From NCBI GenBank assembly GCA_019310385.1, contig JAFDEK010000017.1, positions 1-64,000 of the forward strand: DNA of 64,000 nucleotides, given 5' to 3'. Source of the DNA: Deltaproteobacteria bacterium. GTDB taxonomy: Bacteria > Myxococcota_A > UBA9160 > UBA4427. Both the position numbers and the translations under genes were made by a program. Positions 57,101-64,000 of this stretch are shown here, in pieces (the stretch's first letter is position 1; every line of letters begins with the position of its first letter). The notes beneath the pieces were generated by a model. The model worked only from the letters and a program-made list of their open reading frames with translations, had not been told where the DNA came from and searched no databases.

Positions 57101-58015
57101 ATGTCGGCGCCGATCTCGCCTTCCGCGCGAGGGGCCGTGACCGCCGCCTTGCAGCCGCTAACCGCGGATCGCGCCGGCGACGGACCGCCGAGCCCGGATG
57201 CGTCCTCGGTCCACCCCGCGCAGCTACTGGGCATGTTCCTCGACATGGGAGCGTGCATGGATCTCGACTCGCGCCTCGCCGTGCTCGAGCAGGACGGGGA
57301 AGTACCGGGCGGGCGATCCCGAGCCCAGCACAAGGATGACCCCGCGCCCTCAGCGGAATCGTGCGAAGCGCTGTCCGGCGAGATCATGAAGCTGCGTGAA
57401 GACCTGAAGGTGCAGCTCGACACCCTCGAATCGACCCTCGACCGCTTCCTGGGCCAGCTCTCCCGGCGCACGGGCCCGATGACCAATGCTTCGGAGCTCT
57501 TCGACGTGCTCGCCCAGAACGGCGTGCCCGCCTCCCGGCGTCCCGCGGCCCTGAGGGCCGCCGCCCGCAGCGCGTCCAGCGCGTACCACGCCGCCCTCAT
57601 GGGCGCGACCGAGCGCAGCCGCAGCGCCTTCGTGGGCGTACGCCGGGACCTGCGCGGGAAACTGGGCGCCCTGGGCGATGCCGCCACCCAGATCGAGCGC
57701 CTCGACGCGCTCCTCACCTGGGGAACCCACCAGCAGCGCAACGAGCTCTTCGAACGCCTGGGCGCCCCGATGGACGCGCACTTCCAAGAGGCACTCGCCG
57801 CGGCAACCGAGAGTCTGCCCGAGTCCGCGAGCGTTGACGATCTGCAGCCCTGGTTCGAAGCCCGAGGTTGCATCGATCGCCACCGGATCCAGTGTGAGGA
57901 GCTCGTACGGAGCGTCTTTCTCCACGAGCGCCGCGCCATCATCGGCCTCGTAGAGGCCACCATCGAGGTCGCGAGCCCGCCGAAGGCGGCGCCTCGCGAA
58001 AGCGAGGACGAGTGA
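57101..58015 (+). CDS. DUF3348-like protein, first gene of a three-gene operon
   Basis: A 304-aa soluble, mostly helical protein. A low-complexity N-terminus is followed by PAQLLGMFLDMGACMDLDSR and a long helical part: GEIMKLREDLKVQLDTLEST; RDLRGKLGALGDAATQIERL; ALLTWGTHQQRNELFERLGA. The latter resembles the conserved C-terminal region of DUF3348 proteins known from beta-proteobacteria. It is followed at 58065 and 59183 by DUF802- and DUF2894-like genes, the arrangement in which DUF3348 usually occurs. ATG at 57101 preferred over TTG at 57068. Function unknown. Confidence 0.6.
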   Translation: MSAPISPSARGAVTAALQPLTADRAGDGPPSPDASSVHPAQLLGMFLDMGACMDLDSRLAVLEQDGEVPGGRSRAQHKDDPAPSAESCEALSGEIMKLREDLKVQLDTLESTLDRFLGQLSRRTGPMTNASELFDVLAQNGVPASRRPAALRAAARSASSAYHAALMGATERSRSAFVGVRRDLRGKLGALGDAATQIERLDALLTWGTHQQRNELFERLGAPMDAHFQEALAAATESLPESASVDDLQPWFEARGCIDRHRIQCEELVRSVFLHERRAIIGLVEATIEVASPPKAAPRESEDE

Positions 58016-58064
58016 GCTTCCAAATGCACGAGAAGACATCATGAGAAGACACGAGGAGGAATCC

Positions 58065-59186
58065 ATGACGAATTCGCCGAGCGGAGCCACGCCCCGCGCC
58101 CTCGCGGGCGCGGGCCTGCTGATCGCCCTGCTCGCGGTATCCTACTCCCTGTTCGAAGCCCAGGGCGCCCGCGGCCTGCTGCTCTCGGGCGCCTCGCTGC
58201 TCGCCCTCGGCGCGGGCGCCGTCGAGCTGCGACGCCAGAGTGCGGAGCGCCGCCGGCTCGCCGCACTCCAGCTCGAGGCCCTCGAGACCCTCGCACGGGA
58301 AGCGGCCGCGCTGCCCGCAGCCGCGCGGGCCCTCGAGGAGGCGAGCGAACGCGTCTCGATGCTCGAGCAACGGCTCGCCGAGAGTCACAGCGAAGCCACC
58401 CACGAGACCCTCTCCGTCGTGCGCTCGGGCCTGCTCGATTTCCAGAGCGCCATGAAGACAGGGATCGAAGACGCCGCCCGGGTCGCAAAAGAGGCCGTTT
58501 TGCCCCTCCTCGAGACCGCGGTGCAAAACACGGTCACCGCCAGCGCGGCGAGCGCCGAGCGATTGGTCGAGCGAGTCGAGCAGGACATGGAAGCGCGCCG
58601 GGAGAGCGAAGCGCGCCACTTCGAAGCTTTCACACGCTCGGCCGCTCAGCTCGTCGAACGAATCGAAGGCCAGGAAGCGGCGGAAGCTCGGCAGCAGGAG
58701 CGGGCCGCATCCTTGCTCGAGGGCATCGAGCAGGCCGGCGAAGCCCTGCGCAGCGTGGGCCGCGAGCAGCGCGAGGCGCTGGAGAACACCGCGAAGGCCG
58801 GTAGCGACCGGGTCCGCGAGCTCGGCGAAGGCCTGGACGCGACGGGAGACGCAGTGCGCCGGGCCGCCGAGCTCGTGCAGGCCGGAGGCGCGGAGATGAC
58901 GGCCGTCGCCGAGCAGTTCGGAGCCTCGGTGGAGCGCCAGCGCGAGGCCGCGAACCAGTGGCTCGAGAGCCTGGGGCAGATCGAGAGCGCCGTGGACGCC
59001 GCCGGGCGCGGAGCGGCCACCGAGGCGCTGGACCAACGCCTGGCCGCCACCCAGGAGATCTTCGCGACCCAGCTCGAGTTCCAGCGAGAGCTGTTCAGGC
59101 AGCTGCGCGAGCTCGGTGGGAGTAGCGAAGGGCGTGAGACGGAGGATCTCCTCGAAGAAGCCACGGATGCGGAGCTTGCGCCGTGA
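58065..59186 (+). CDS. DUF802-like membrane-anchored coiled-coil protein
   Basis: A 373-aa protein with two N-terminal membrane helices (about 12-30 and 36-53, LAGAGLLIALLAVSYSLFEA and LLLSGASLLALGAGAVEL). About 300 residues of Ala/Glu/Arg-rich coiled coil follow, resembling chemoreceptor or DUF802 helical hairpins (SMLEQRLAESHSEATHETLS; TASAASAERLVERVEQDMEA). It ends in an acidic tail. The ATG has GGAGG 5-6 nt upstream. It overlaps the next gene (GTGA). Membrane topology with both ends in the cytoplasm is inferred. Function unknown; DUF802 members occur beside OmpA-like proteins in other genomes, but no OmpA gene is present here. Confidence 0.6.
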   Translation: MTNSPSGATPRALAGAGLLIALLAVSYSLFEAQGARGLLLSGASLLALGAGAVELRRQSAERRRLAALQLEALETLAREAAALPAAARALEEASERVSMLEQRLAESHSEATHETLSVVRSGLLDFQSAMKTGIEDAARVAKEAVLPLLETAVQNTVTASAASAERLVERVEQDMEARRESEARHFEAFTRSAAQLVERIEGQEAAEARQQERAASLLEGIEQAGEALRSVGREQREALENTAKAGSDRVRELGEGLDATGDAVRRAAELVQAGGAEMTAVAEQFGASVERQREAANQWLESLGQIESAVDAAGRGAATEALDQRLAATQEIFATQLEFQRELFRQLRELGGSSEGRETEDLLEEATDAELAP

Positions 59187-59830
59187 GCGCGCCCGCGGAG
59201 CTCCGGAGTGATCTCCTTCAAGAGCGTCTCGCGGATCTCGCGGAGGCGGGGGGCGAGCGCTTCGACCCGCCCGGCTACGCCTTCGTGCTCTCGCTGCTCG
59301 CGAAGTCCGAGGCCCTCGAAGGCGCCGCGAGCCAGCGGCTCCACGACCGCGCCATCGCGCAGCTCGACAAGCTCGAAGCCCACTACGAGGAGACCCGGGA
59401 ACGCGCCCTCGCTCAGCTCGAAGCGCTGAGCGAGGCGGAGCTCGACCCCACCGGCCACATCGCCGGGGCCTGGGAGAGCGGCGACTGCCTGAGCGTCTTC
59501 CGTGCAACCCGGCGCCACGGGACCCTGCGCAAGAATGGGGAGAAGGCGGACGCCAGCGCCAGCGCGACCCCCTTCGACGACACCCCCGCCGACCGCTACC
59601 GCCGTGCCGCGGCGGGAATGACCACTTCGCTGCGCCTCGCCACGGCGCCCGCCCAGGTTCCGGATGGGGCCGGGCCCTACAACGGTGACATGCTGGCCGC
59701 TCGCACCCTGCTCGCCCTCGAGTCGATCTCGGAGAGCTACCTCGCGAGCCTCATCGAGCGCCTCGACGACCTCGGCGCACTCCTCGCTCTGCCCGACGCC
59801 CGCGCCAAACGCCGCCGCAACGGCGGTTGA
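59183..59830 (+). CDS. DUF2894-like protein, third gene of the operon
   Basis: A 215-aa soluble protein. Helical N-terminal two thirds: LQERLADLAEAGGERFDPPG and LHDRAIAQLDKLEAHYEETR. A C-terminal motif GPYNGDMLAARTLLALESIS then YLASLIERLDDLGALL is the DUF2894 signature (GPYN, then S-x-x-YL). The C-terminus is basic. The GTG start overlaps the preceding stop in GTGA, so translation is coupled. Function unknown; co-occurrence with DUF3348 and DUF802 points to one complex. Confidence 0.65.
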   Translation: MSAPAELRSDLLQERLADLAEAGGERFDPPGYAFVLSLLAKSEALEGAASQRLHDRAIAQLDKLEAHYEETRERALAQLEALSEAELDPTGHIAGAWESGDCLSVFRATRRHGTLRKNGEKADASASATPFDDTPADRYRRAAAGMTTSLRLATAPAQVPDGAGPYNGDMLAARTLLALESISESYLASLIERLDDLGALLALPDARAKRRRNGG

Positions 59831-59954
59831 CCCCGAGCCAGCAAGCAGTCGCCTCGCGAGCCGAAGCGACGCGACCGCCCTCCTACAAGCACTGCGCGGC
59901 GCAAGTAGAAAGCGCGGCTGACTGAAGCGAAGGGGCGGCTACCATGTCGCTGCC

Positions 59955-60791
59955 ATGACCGCCCGCAGAACCAGGACCGCCCGCAAGACCAAGCGAGCCA
60001 CTCGAGCCGAGCAGGCCGAGAAGTACGCCCTCTACGAGGCCGCGGTACAGGAGCCCGCCGACGAGGTCCGGCTCATTCAACGCGTATTCAAGCGCCACCA
60101 CGGAAGGCCCGCGCGACTGCTACGCGAAGACTTCTGCGGCACGGCGGCCCTGTCCTGCGCGTGGGTGCGCAGCCACCACGAGAACCTCGCCTGGGGGATC
60201 GACATCGATCCGGAGCCCCTCGAATGGAGTCGCAGCCACAACGTCAGCGCTCTGGGCCCAAGGCGCGCGGATCGCCTCACCCTCGTGGAGGGCGATGTCC
60301 TGGACGCGCGTCACCGGCGGGTCGACGTCACGGCCGCCTACAATTTCTCCTATCTGGTCTTTCGTGAGCGTCCCCAGCTGCTGCGCTACTTCCGCAAGGT
60401 GCACAGCGGTCTGGCACGCGCCGGGCTCTTCATGATGGACCTCTATGGTGGCCCCGACGCCCAGGCCGCCCTCAGCGAGCGCAGCGAGATCGAGGGCTTC
60501 GACTACGTCTGGGAGCAGGCCCGCTTCGACCCCGTCCACCAGCGCGCCCTCAACTACATCCACTTCGAGTTTCCGGACGGCAGCTCCCTCGAACGCGCCT
60601 TCACCTACGACTGGCGTCTCTGGGGCCTGCCCGAGCTGCGGGACCTCCTGCACGAAGCGGGCTTCCGCCGCACGGAGGTCCTCTGGGAGGGCTGCGACCC
60701 GGGCAGCGAAGAGGGCAACGGCGTCTACCGCCCGGTGGAGAGCGCGGACGACGACCCCGCATGGATCGTCTATCTAGTGGCGGTGAAGTGA
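59955..60791 (+). CDS. Class I SAM-dependent methyltransferase, 278 aa
   Basis: A methyltransferase with a Lys/Arg/Thr-rich N-terminus (residues 1-20, nucleic acid-like basic). SAM motif I is LLREDFCGTAALSCAW, followed by WGIDIDPEPLEWSRSHN and AAYNFSYLVFRERPQLLRYF. MMDLYGGPDAQ resembles a motif IV region. The acceptor is unknown. The ATG at 59955 lacks a good SD; TACCAT lies 9 nt upstream. It lies 124 bp after the DUF operon on the same strand. Confidence 0.75.
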   Translation: MTARRTRTARKTKRATRAEQAEKYALYEAAVQEPADEVRLIQRVFKRHHGRPARLLREDFCGTAALSCAWVRSHHENLAWGIDIDPEPLEWSRSHNVSALGPRRADRLTLVEGDVLDARHRRVDVTAAYNFSYLVFRERPQLLRYFRKVHSGLARAGLFMMDLYGGPDAQAALSERSEIEGFDYVWEQARFDPVHQRALNYIHFEFPDGSSLERAFTYDWRLWGLPELRDLLHEAGFRRTEVLWEGCDPGSEEGNGVYRPVESADDDPAWIVYLVAVK

Positions 60792-60811
60792 GCTAGTGGC
60801 GGTCAAGTGAG
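60774..60811. repeat. 19-bp x 2 tandem repeat at the 3' end of the methyltransferase gene
   Basis: CTAGTGGCGGTGAAGTGAG (60774-60792) is followed immediately by a copy with one change (60793-60811). The first copy contains the methyltransferase stop codon, so the last codons and stop have been duplicated. Confidence 0.95.
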
Positions 60812-60925
60812 GCCGGACGCTCTCTGAGATTCACGCCAGATTCATGACTCGGGGTCCGCGAAGGGCGGCTTTCCACGCGGCCGTGGGGCCGTTAGATTGA
60901 CAGGCCCGCCATCATCCCCGCCAGG

Positions 60926-60964
60926 CCAGAGGCAGGCACCAGAGGCAGGCACCAGAGGCAGGCA
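60926..60964. repeat. 13-bp x 3 tandem repeat upstream of an acyl-CoA dehydrogenase gene
   Basis: CCAGAGGCAGGCA is repeated three times exactly, ending 18 bp before the ATG at 60983. Each copy contains GAGG, but the functional ribosome-binding site is the AGAGGAGAG just after the array. Confidence 0.95.
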
Positions 60965-60982
60965 AGAGGAGAGCCATCCCGC

Positions 60983-62098
60983 ATGAATTTCGACTTCTCC
61001 GAAGACCAGAAGCTCCTGCAGCATACCGCCCGTGAGTACCTGGCAGAGCACGCACCCCTCGCCCTGTGTCGCGAGGTGCTGGAGACCGACATCCCCTACG
61101 CGAAAGACCTGTGGAAGGGCGCGGCCGAGATGGGATGGCTCGGTGCCGCGATCCCCGAGGAGTACGGCGGCGCCGGCTTCGGCCACCTCGAGCTGGCCGT
61201 CATCGCCGAGGAGGTCGGGCGCGCCCTCGCGCCGATCCCCTTCGGCTCGAGCGTCTATCTCGCCACGGAGGCGCTGCTCGTCGGGGGCAGCGCGGAGCAG
61301 AAGCAGCGCCTGCTTCCCAAGCTCGCCTCGGGCGCGGCCATCGGCACCTTCGCCCTGGTGGAGAAGCCGGGACAGAACGCGGTGGAGGGAGTCGAGACCA
61401 CCTTCGCAGAGGGCCAGCTGCGCGGCAGCAAGGGGCCCGTGCTGGACGGCGACGTGGCGGACTTTGCCGTCGTGGCCGCCCGGGGCGACGGGGGCGTCCA
61501 GCTCGTCATCGCGGAGCTCGGCGGCGAAGGCGTGGAGCGAACGCCGGTCACGACCTTCGACCCGAGCCGCTCGGCGGCCAACATCCACTTCGACGGAACC
61601 CCGGCGGAGCTCCTCGGCGAGGCGGGAGACAACAGCTCCCTGATCGACCGCGTCCTCGACCGCGCCGCCGTGCTGACCGCCTTCGAGCAGCTCGGCGCTG
61701 CCGAGCGCGCCTTTTCCATTACCAAGGAATTCATCGAGGGCCGCTACGCCTTCGGCCGACCCGTCGCTTCCTTCCAGGCCGTCAAGCACCGCTTGGCGGA
61801 TCTGTGGTGCGAGATCCAGCTCGCCCGCTCCAACGCCTACTACGGCGCCTGGGCACTCAGCAACGAGGCCCCCGAGCTCGACGTGGCGGCCTGCATCAGC
61901 CGGATCCAGGCCAGCACGTCCTTCGACCTGACGACCATCGAGATGATCGAGCTCCACGGCGGCGTCGGCTTCACCTGGGAGTACGACTGCCACCTCTTCT
62001 ATCGGCGCGCCAAGCTGCTGAGCGCCTGGCTGGGCACGGTGGCGAGCTGGCGCGACAAGCTCGTCGACCGCGTCGAAGCCCGAGAGAGCGCGGCCTGA
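60983..62098 (+). CDS. Acyl-CoA dehydrogenase, FadE27/29-like subunit
   Basis: A 371-aa acyl-CoA dehydrogenase. The N-terminal helical domain starts MNFDFSEDQKLLQHTAREYL; LGAAIPEEYGGAGFGHLEL is the family block, and LHGGVGFTWEYDCHLFYRRA the C-terminal one. The expected TExxxGSD segment is weak (VEKPGQNAVEG), so FAD and substrate contacts may be split with the partner subunit. The next gene encodes a second acyl-CoA dehydrogenase; adjacent unequal pairs form alpha2-beta2 enzymes in steroid or branched-chain oxidation (Mycobacterium FadE26/27 and 28/29 style). GAGGAGAG lies upstream of the ATG. Confidence 0.87.
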   Translation: MNFDFSEDQKLLQHTAREYLAEHAPLALCREVLETDIPYAKDLWKGAAEMGWLGAAIPEEYGGAGFGHLELAVIAEEVGRALAPIPFGSSVYLATEALLVGGSAEQKQRLLPKLASGAAIGTFALVEKPGQNAVEGVETTFAEGQLRGSKGPVLDGDVADFAVVAARGDGGVQLVIAELGGEGVERTPVTTFDPSRSAANIHFDGTPAELLGEAGDNSSLIDRVLDRAAVLTAFEQLGAAERAFSITKEFIEGRYAFGRPVASFQAVKHRLADLWCEIQLARSNAYYGAWALSNEAPELDVAACISRIQASTSFDLTTIEMIELHGGVGFTWEYDCHLFYRRAKLLSAWLGTVASWRDKLVDRVEARESAA

Positions 62099-62127
62099 GC
62101 GAGCCCCAAGCCTGAGCGAGCCCCAAG
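62094..62127. repeat. 17-bp x 2 tandem repeat across an acyl-CoA dehydrogenase stop codon
   Basis: CCTGAGCGAGCCCCAAG occurs twice in a row. The first copy contains the TGA of the upstream gene, so the stop and its 3' context were duplicated. Confidence 0.95.
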
Positions 62128-62158
62128 AAAGAACAAGATCAAGAGAGAGGACTCCAGC

Positions 62159-63409
62159 ATGGACTTCAACGACACACCCGAAGAGGCCGCATTCCGCGCC
62201 GAGGCCCGCGCCTGGCTCGAGGCCAACGCCGATCCCCTCGAACCCGGCGAGGCGGGGGGGGACCTGCTGGGCGAGCGCGTCGACGCCGCCGCCCTGAAGG
62301 CCGCCAAGGCCTGGCAGAAGAAGAAGGCCGACGCAGGCTGGGCCTGCATCACCTGGCCCAAGGAATACGGAGGCCGGGCCGCCACTGCGATCCAATCGGT
62401 GATCTGGAACCAGGAGCATGCGAAGTTCCGCACCCCAGCCAACATCTTCAGCATCGGGATCGGGATGTGCGGCCCCACCGTCCTCGCCCACGGCACGCCG
62501 GAGCAGCGCGAACGCTGGATCCCCGATCTCCTCAGCGGCGAGAAGGTCTGGTGCCAGCTCTTCAGCGAACCGGCCGCCGGCTCGGACCTCGCCGGTCTGC
62601 GCAGCACTGCGGTGCGCGACGGCGACGACTGGATCGTCAACGGCCAGAAGATCTGGACCACCGGCGCCCACTTCTGCGACTGGGGCATCATCGTCGTGCG
62701 CTCGGACCCGGGCGCGGCCAAGCATGCGGGCCTCACCTACTTCGTGGTCGACATGCACGCCCCGGGCGTCGAGATCCGACCCATCACCCAGATCAACGGC
62801 GGCAAGGGCTTCAACGAGGTCTTCTTCACCGACGTTCGCATACCCGATGACCAGCGCCTCGACGCCGTCGGGAACGGCTGGCGCGTGGCCCTCACCACCT
62901 TGATGAACGAGCGCGCCTCCATCGGCGGCAGCGCGGGCGCATCTGCGATCGAGGATCTCTTCCGCCTGGCTCGCGAGATCGAGGTCGGCGGCCAGCCCGT
63001 CATCGAAGACCCGGCCGTGCGCCAGAAGCTCGCCGACTTCTACGTGCGCAGCGCCGGGGTGAAGTACACCGGCCTGCGCACCATCACCGCCCTCTCCAAG
63101 GGCACCATGCCGGGCCCCGAGGCCAGCCTGGGCAAGCTGATCGGTGCCATCCTGGGCCAGAACATGGCCGCCTACGCGATGGAGCTGCAGGGCGTCGCGG
63201 GCGGCATCACCAGCGACCCGGCCACGACGCCCCATCAGGGCGCCTGGCAGGATCGCTATCTGGGCCTGCCCGGGCTACGCATTGCAGGCGGCACCGACGA
63301 GATCCTGCGCAACATCATCGCCGAGCGCGTCCTGGGGCTCCCGCCCGAGGCCCGGGTCGACAAGGGTGTCGCGTTCAAGGACATTCCTTCGGGACCGCCC
63401 TCGGCGTAG
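62159..63409 (+). CDS. Acyl-CoA dehydrogenase, FadE26/28-like subunit
   Basis: A 416-aa acyl-CoA dehydrogenase. The N-terminal domain is followed by WPKEYGGRAATAIQSVIWNQ. The flavin/substrate motif is FSEPAAGSDLAGLRSTAVRD, then GQKIWTTGAHFCDWG. The C-terminal block GLRIAGGTDEILRNIIAERV, with LGLPPE, is typical of the FAD-binding subunit of two-subunit dehydrogenases. It is 60 bp downstream of the partner gene; a GAGAGGA site precedes the ATG. The substrate, possibly a sterol side chain or other bulky acyl-CoA, is inference. Confidence 0.9.
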   Translation: MDFNDTPEEAAFRAEARAWLEANADPLEPGEAGGDLLGERVDAAALKAAKAWQKKKADAGWACITWPKEYGGRAATAIQSVIWNQEHAKFRTPANIFSIGIGMCGPTVLAHGTPEQRERWIPDLLSGEKVWCQLFSEPAAGSDLAGLRSTAVRDGDDWIVNGQKIWTTGAHFCDWGIIVVRSDPGAAKHAGLTYFVVDMHAPGVEIRPITQINGGKGFNEVFFTDVRIPDDQRLDAVGNGWRVALTTLMNERASIGGSAGASAIEDLFRLAREIEVGGQPVIEDPAVRQKLADFYVRSAGVKYTGLRTITALSKGTMPGPEASLGKLIGAILGQNMAAYAMELQGVAGGITSDPATTPHQGAWQDRYLGLPGLRIAGGTDEILRNIIAERVLGLPPEARVDKGVAFKDIPSGPPSA

Positions 63410-63442
63410 CGCGAATCCCGGAATGAAGGGAGTGGGGGCCGC

Positions 63443-63808
63443 ATGACGATCGTCACCGTGCTCGTCGGACTTCTCATCGTCTGCATCGGCCTGGTCTGCA
63501 TGGCGCGCCCCAACACCATGCTCGCCATGGTCGACACCTTCACCCGGGGCAACCGGGTCTACCTGGTCGCCCTGCTTCGCCTGATCCTGGGCGCAATCCT
63601 GGTCGCCGCGGCGCCCACCAGCCGGCTCCCCGCCGTCATCGGGACGATGGGAGTGCTCTTCCTGATCGCGGCCGCCCTCGTCGGCTTCATGCCGAGAGCG
63701 CGCATCGACGCGATGGTGGTCTGGGCACGAGGTTTCTCGCCCAGCGCGGTGCGGGTGTGGTCCGTCGCGGCCATGGCCATGGGCGGGATCATCATCTACG
63801 CGGCGTGA
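63443..63808 (+). CDS. Small four-helix membrane protein
   Basis: A 121-aa protein with four transmembrane helices (about 3-22, 38-57, 62-82 and 100-120) and short loops. No family recognised. The ATG is preceded by GGGAGTGGGGG. It follows the acyl-CoA dehydrogenase by 33 bp and may be part of the same transcript. Function unknown. Confidence 0.65.
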   Translation: MTIVTVLVGLLIVCIGLVCMARPNTMLAMVDTFTRGNRVYLVALLRLILGAILVAAAPTSRLPAVIGTMGVLFLIAAALVGFMPRARIDAMVVWARGFSPSAVRVWSVAAMAMGGIIIYAA

Positions 63809-63848
63809 GCCCGAGCCCATCGCCGCCTTGGACGGAGCGGAACCCAAC

Positions 63849-64000
63849 ATGGAAATCAACGGCATCGCCCACATCTTCGTCACCAGCGGCGACTTCGCGC
63901 GCTCGCGGGAGTTCTACGCGAAGCTCCTCCCCGAGTTCGGCATGAAGCCCGTCCTCGACGGCGACGGCTTCTACTACTGCGTCGGCGGCCGTACAGCCTT
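63849..64000 (+). CDS. VOC-superfamily protein, 5' fragment
   Basis: The first 50 residues of a glyoxalase/dioxygenase-fold (VOC) protein, MEINGIAHIFVTSGDFARSR and then EFYAKLLPEFGM. The His of GIAHIFVT is the usual first metal ligand. It is cut by the window end. Known members bind a divalent metal and act on small molecules; function unknown. Confidence 0.7.
   Translation, partial: MEINGIAHIFVTSGDFARSREFYAKLLPEFGMKPVLDGDGFYYCVGGRTA

Noticed and set aside
60926-60964. 13-bp triple repeat as a mini CRISPR
   Set aside because: Units are directly abutting without spacers and are too short.
63757-63945. 62-codon frame near the right edge
   Set aside because: It overlaps the membrane-protein and VOC genes in another frame and is Pro/Ser/Arg-rich, typical of a shadow frame.

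Overview
The window is GC-rich DNA from a diderm, probably respiring bacterium. Genes are densely packed on both strands, mostly with ATG or GTG starts, and many consecutive genes overlap by 4 bp (ATGA or GTGA). Lipoprotein and exosortase-type (PEP-CTERM and VPLPA-like) signals, bacterioferritin with its ferredoxin, HtpG, B12-dependent MetH, a classical menaquinone pathway and several acyl-CoA dehydrogenases fit a deltaproteobacterial-type lineage such as Myxococcota or Desulfobacterota/Binatota. That placement is inference. No rRNA, convincing tRNA, IS element, prophage or CRISPR array was seen.

Layout. 1-6.9 kb: iron storage (bfd, bfr) behind a Fur-like promoter, a paraoxonase-like lipoprotein, gamma-glutamylcyclotransferase, an aminotransferase, an epimerase, a class I glutamine amidotransferase, an acyltransferase and a 40-codon SDR remnant. 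6.9-8.6 kb: a long acyl-CoA dehydrogenase. 8.6-18.3 kb: a reverse-strand operon, merR-menG-menF-menD-menH-menA-menC-menE, encoding most of the o-succinylbenzoate route to menaquinone. menB and a DHNA-CoA thioesterase are absent here. menE is frameshifted by a 35-bp tandem duplication, and menD has lost its own in-frame stop. 18.3-21.5 kb: sulfotransferase, TrmH-type methyltransferase and class I fumarase. 22-30.5 kb: an orphan exported protein, a Prc-type protease, a Grx4/HesB-like/rhodanese fusion with BolA, patatin, a large membrane protein and Coq4. 30.5-35.6 kb: parC, parE and a PfkB kinase. 35.7-42.5 kb: exported proteins (PEP-CTERM, Cys-rich), an alpha/beta hydrolase, a tRNA-dihydrouridine synthase, an AEC transporter and two glycerophosphodiesterases, one a deletion derivative. 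42.5-52 kb: htpG, metH and a very large ATPase-BTAD regulator. 52-56.7 kb: DJ-1/PfpI, two unrecognised genes, a histidine phosphatase, a CheC-like protein and a methyltransferase. 57-60.8 kb: a DUF3348/DUF802/DUF2894-like operon of unknown function and a methyltransferase. 60.9-64 kb: a two-subunit-type acyl-CoA dehydrogenase pair, a small membrane protein and a truncated VOC protein.

The most unusual property is an abundance of short direct tandem duplications with units of 11-35 bp. More than fifteen occur, in coding and noncoding DNA. Some are in-frame protein expansions (menF, menC, menH), some are intergenic arrays, and one breaks menE. Together with several partial-deletion genes they suggest a genome, or an assembly, with an unusual indel spectrum. 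The best candidate for an undescribed functional system is the three-gene operon at 57.1-59.8 kb.
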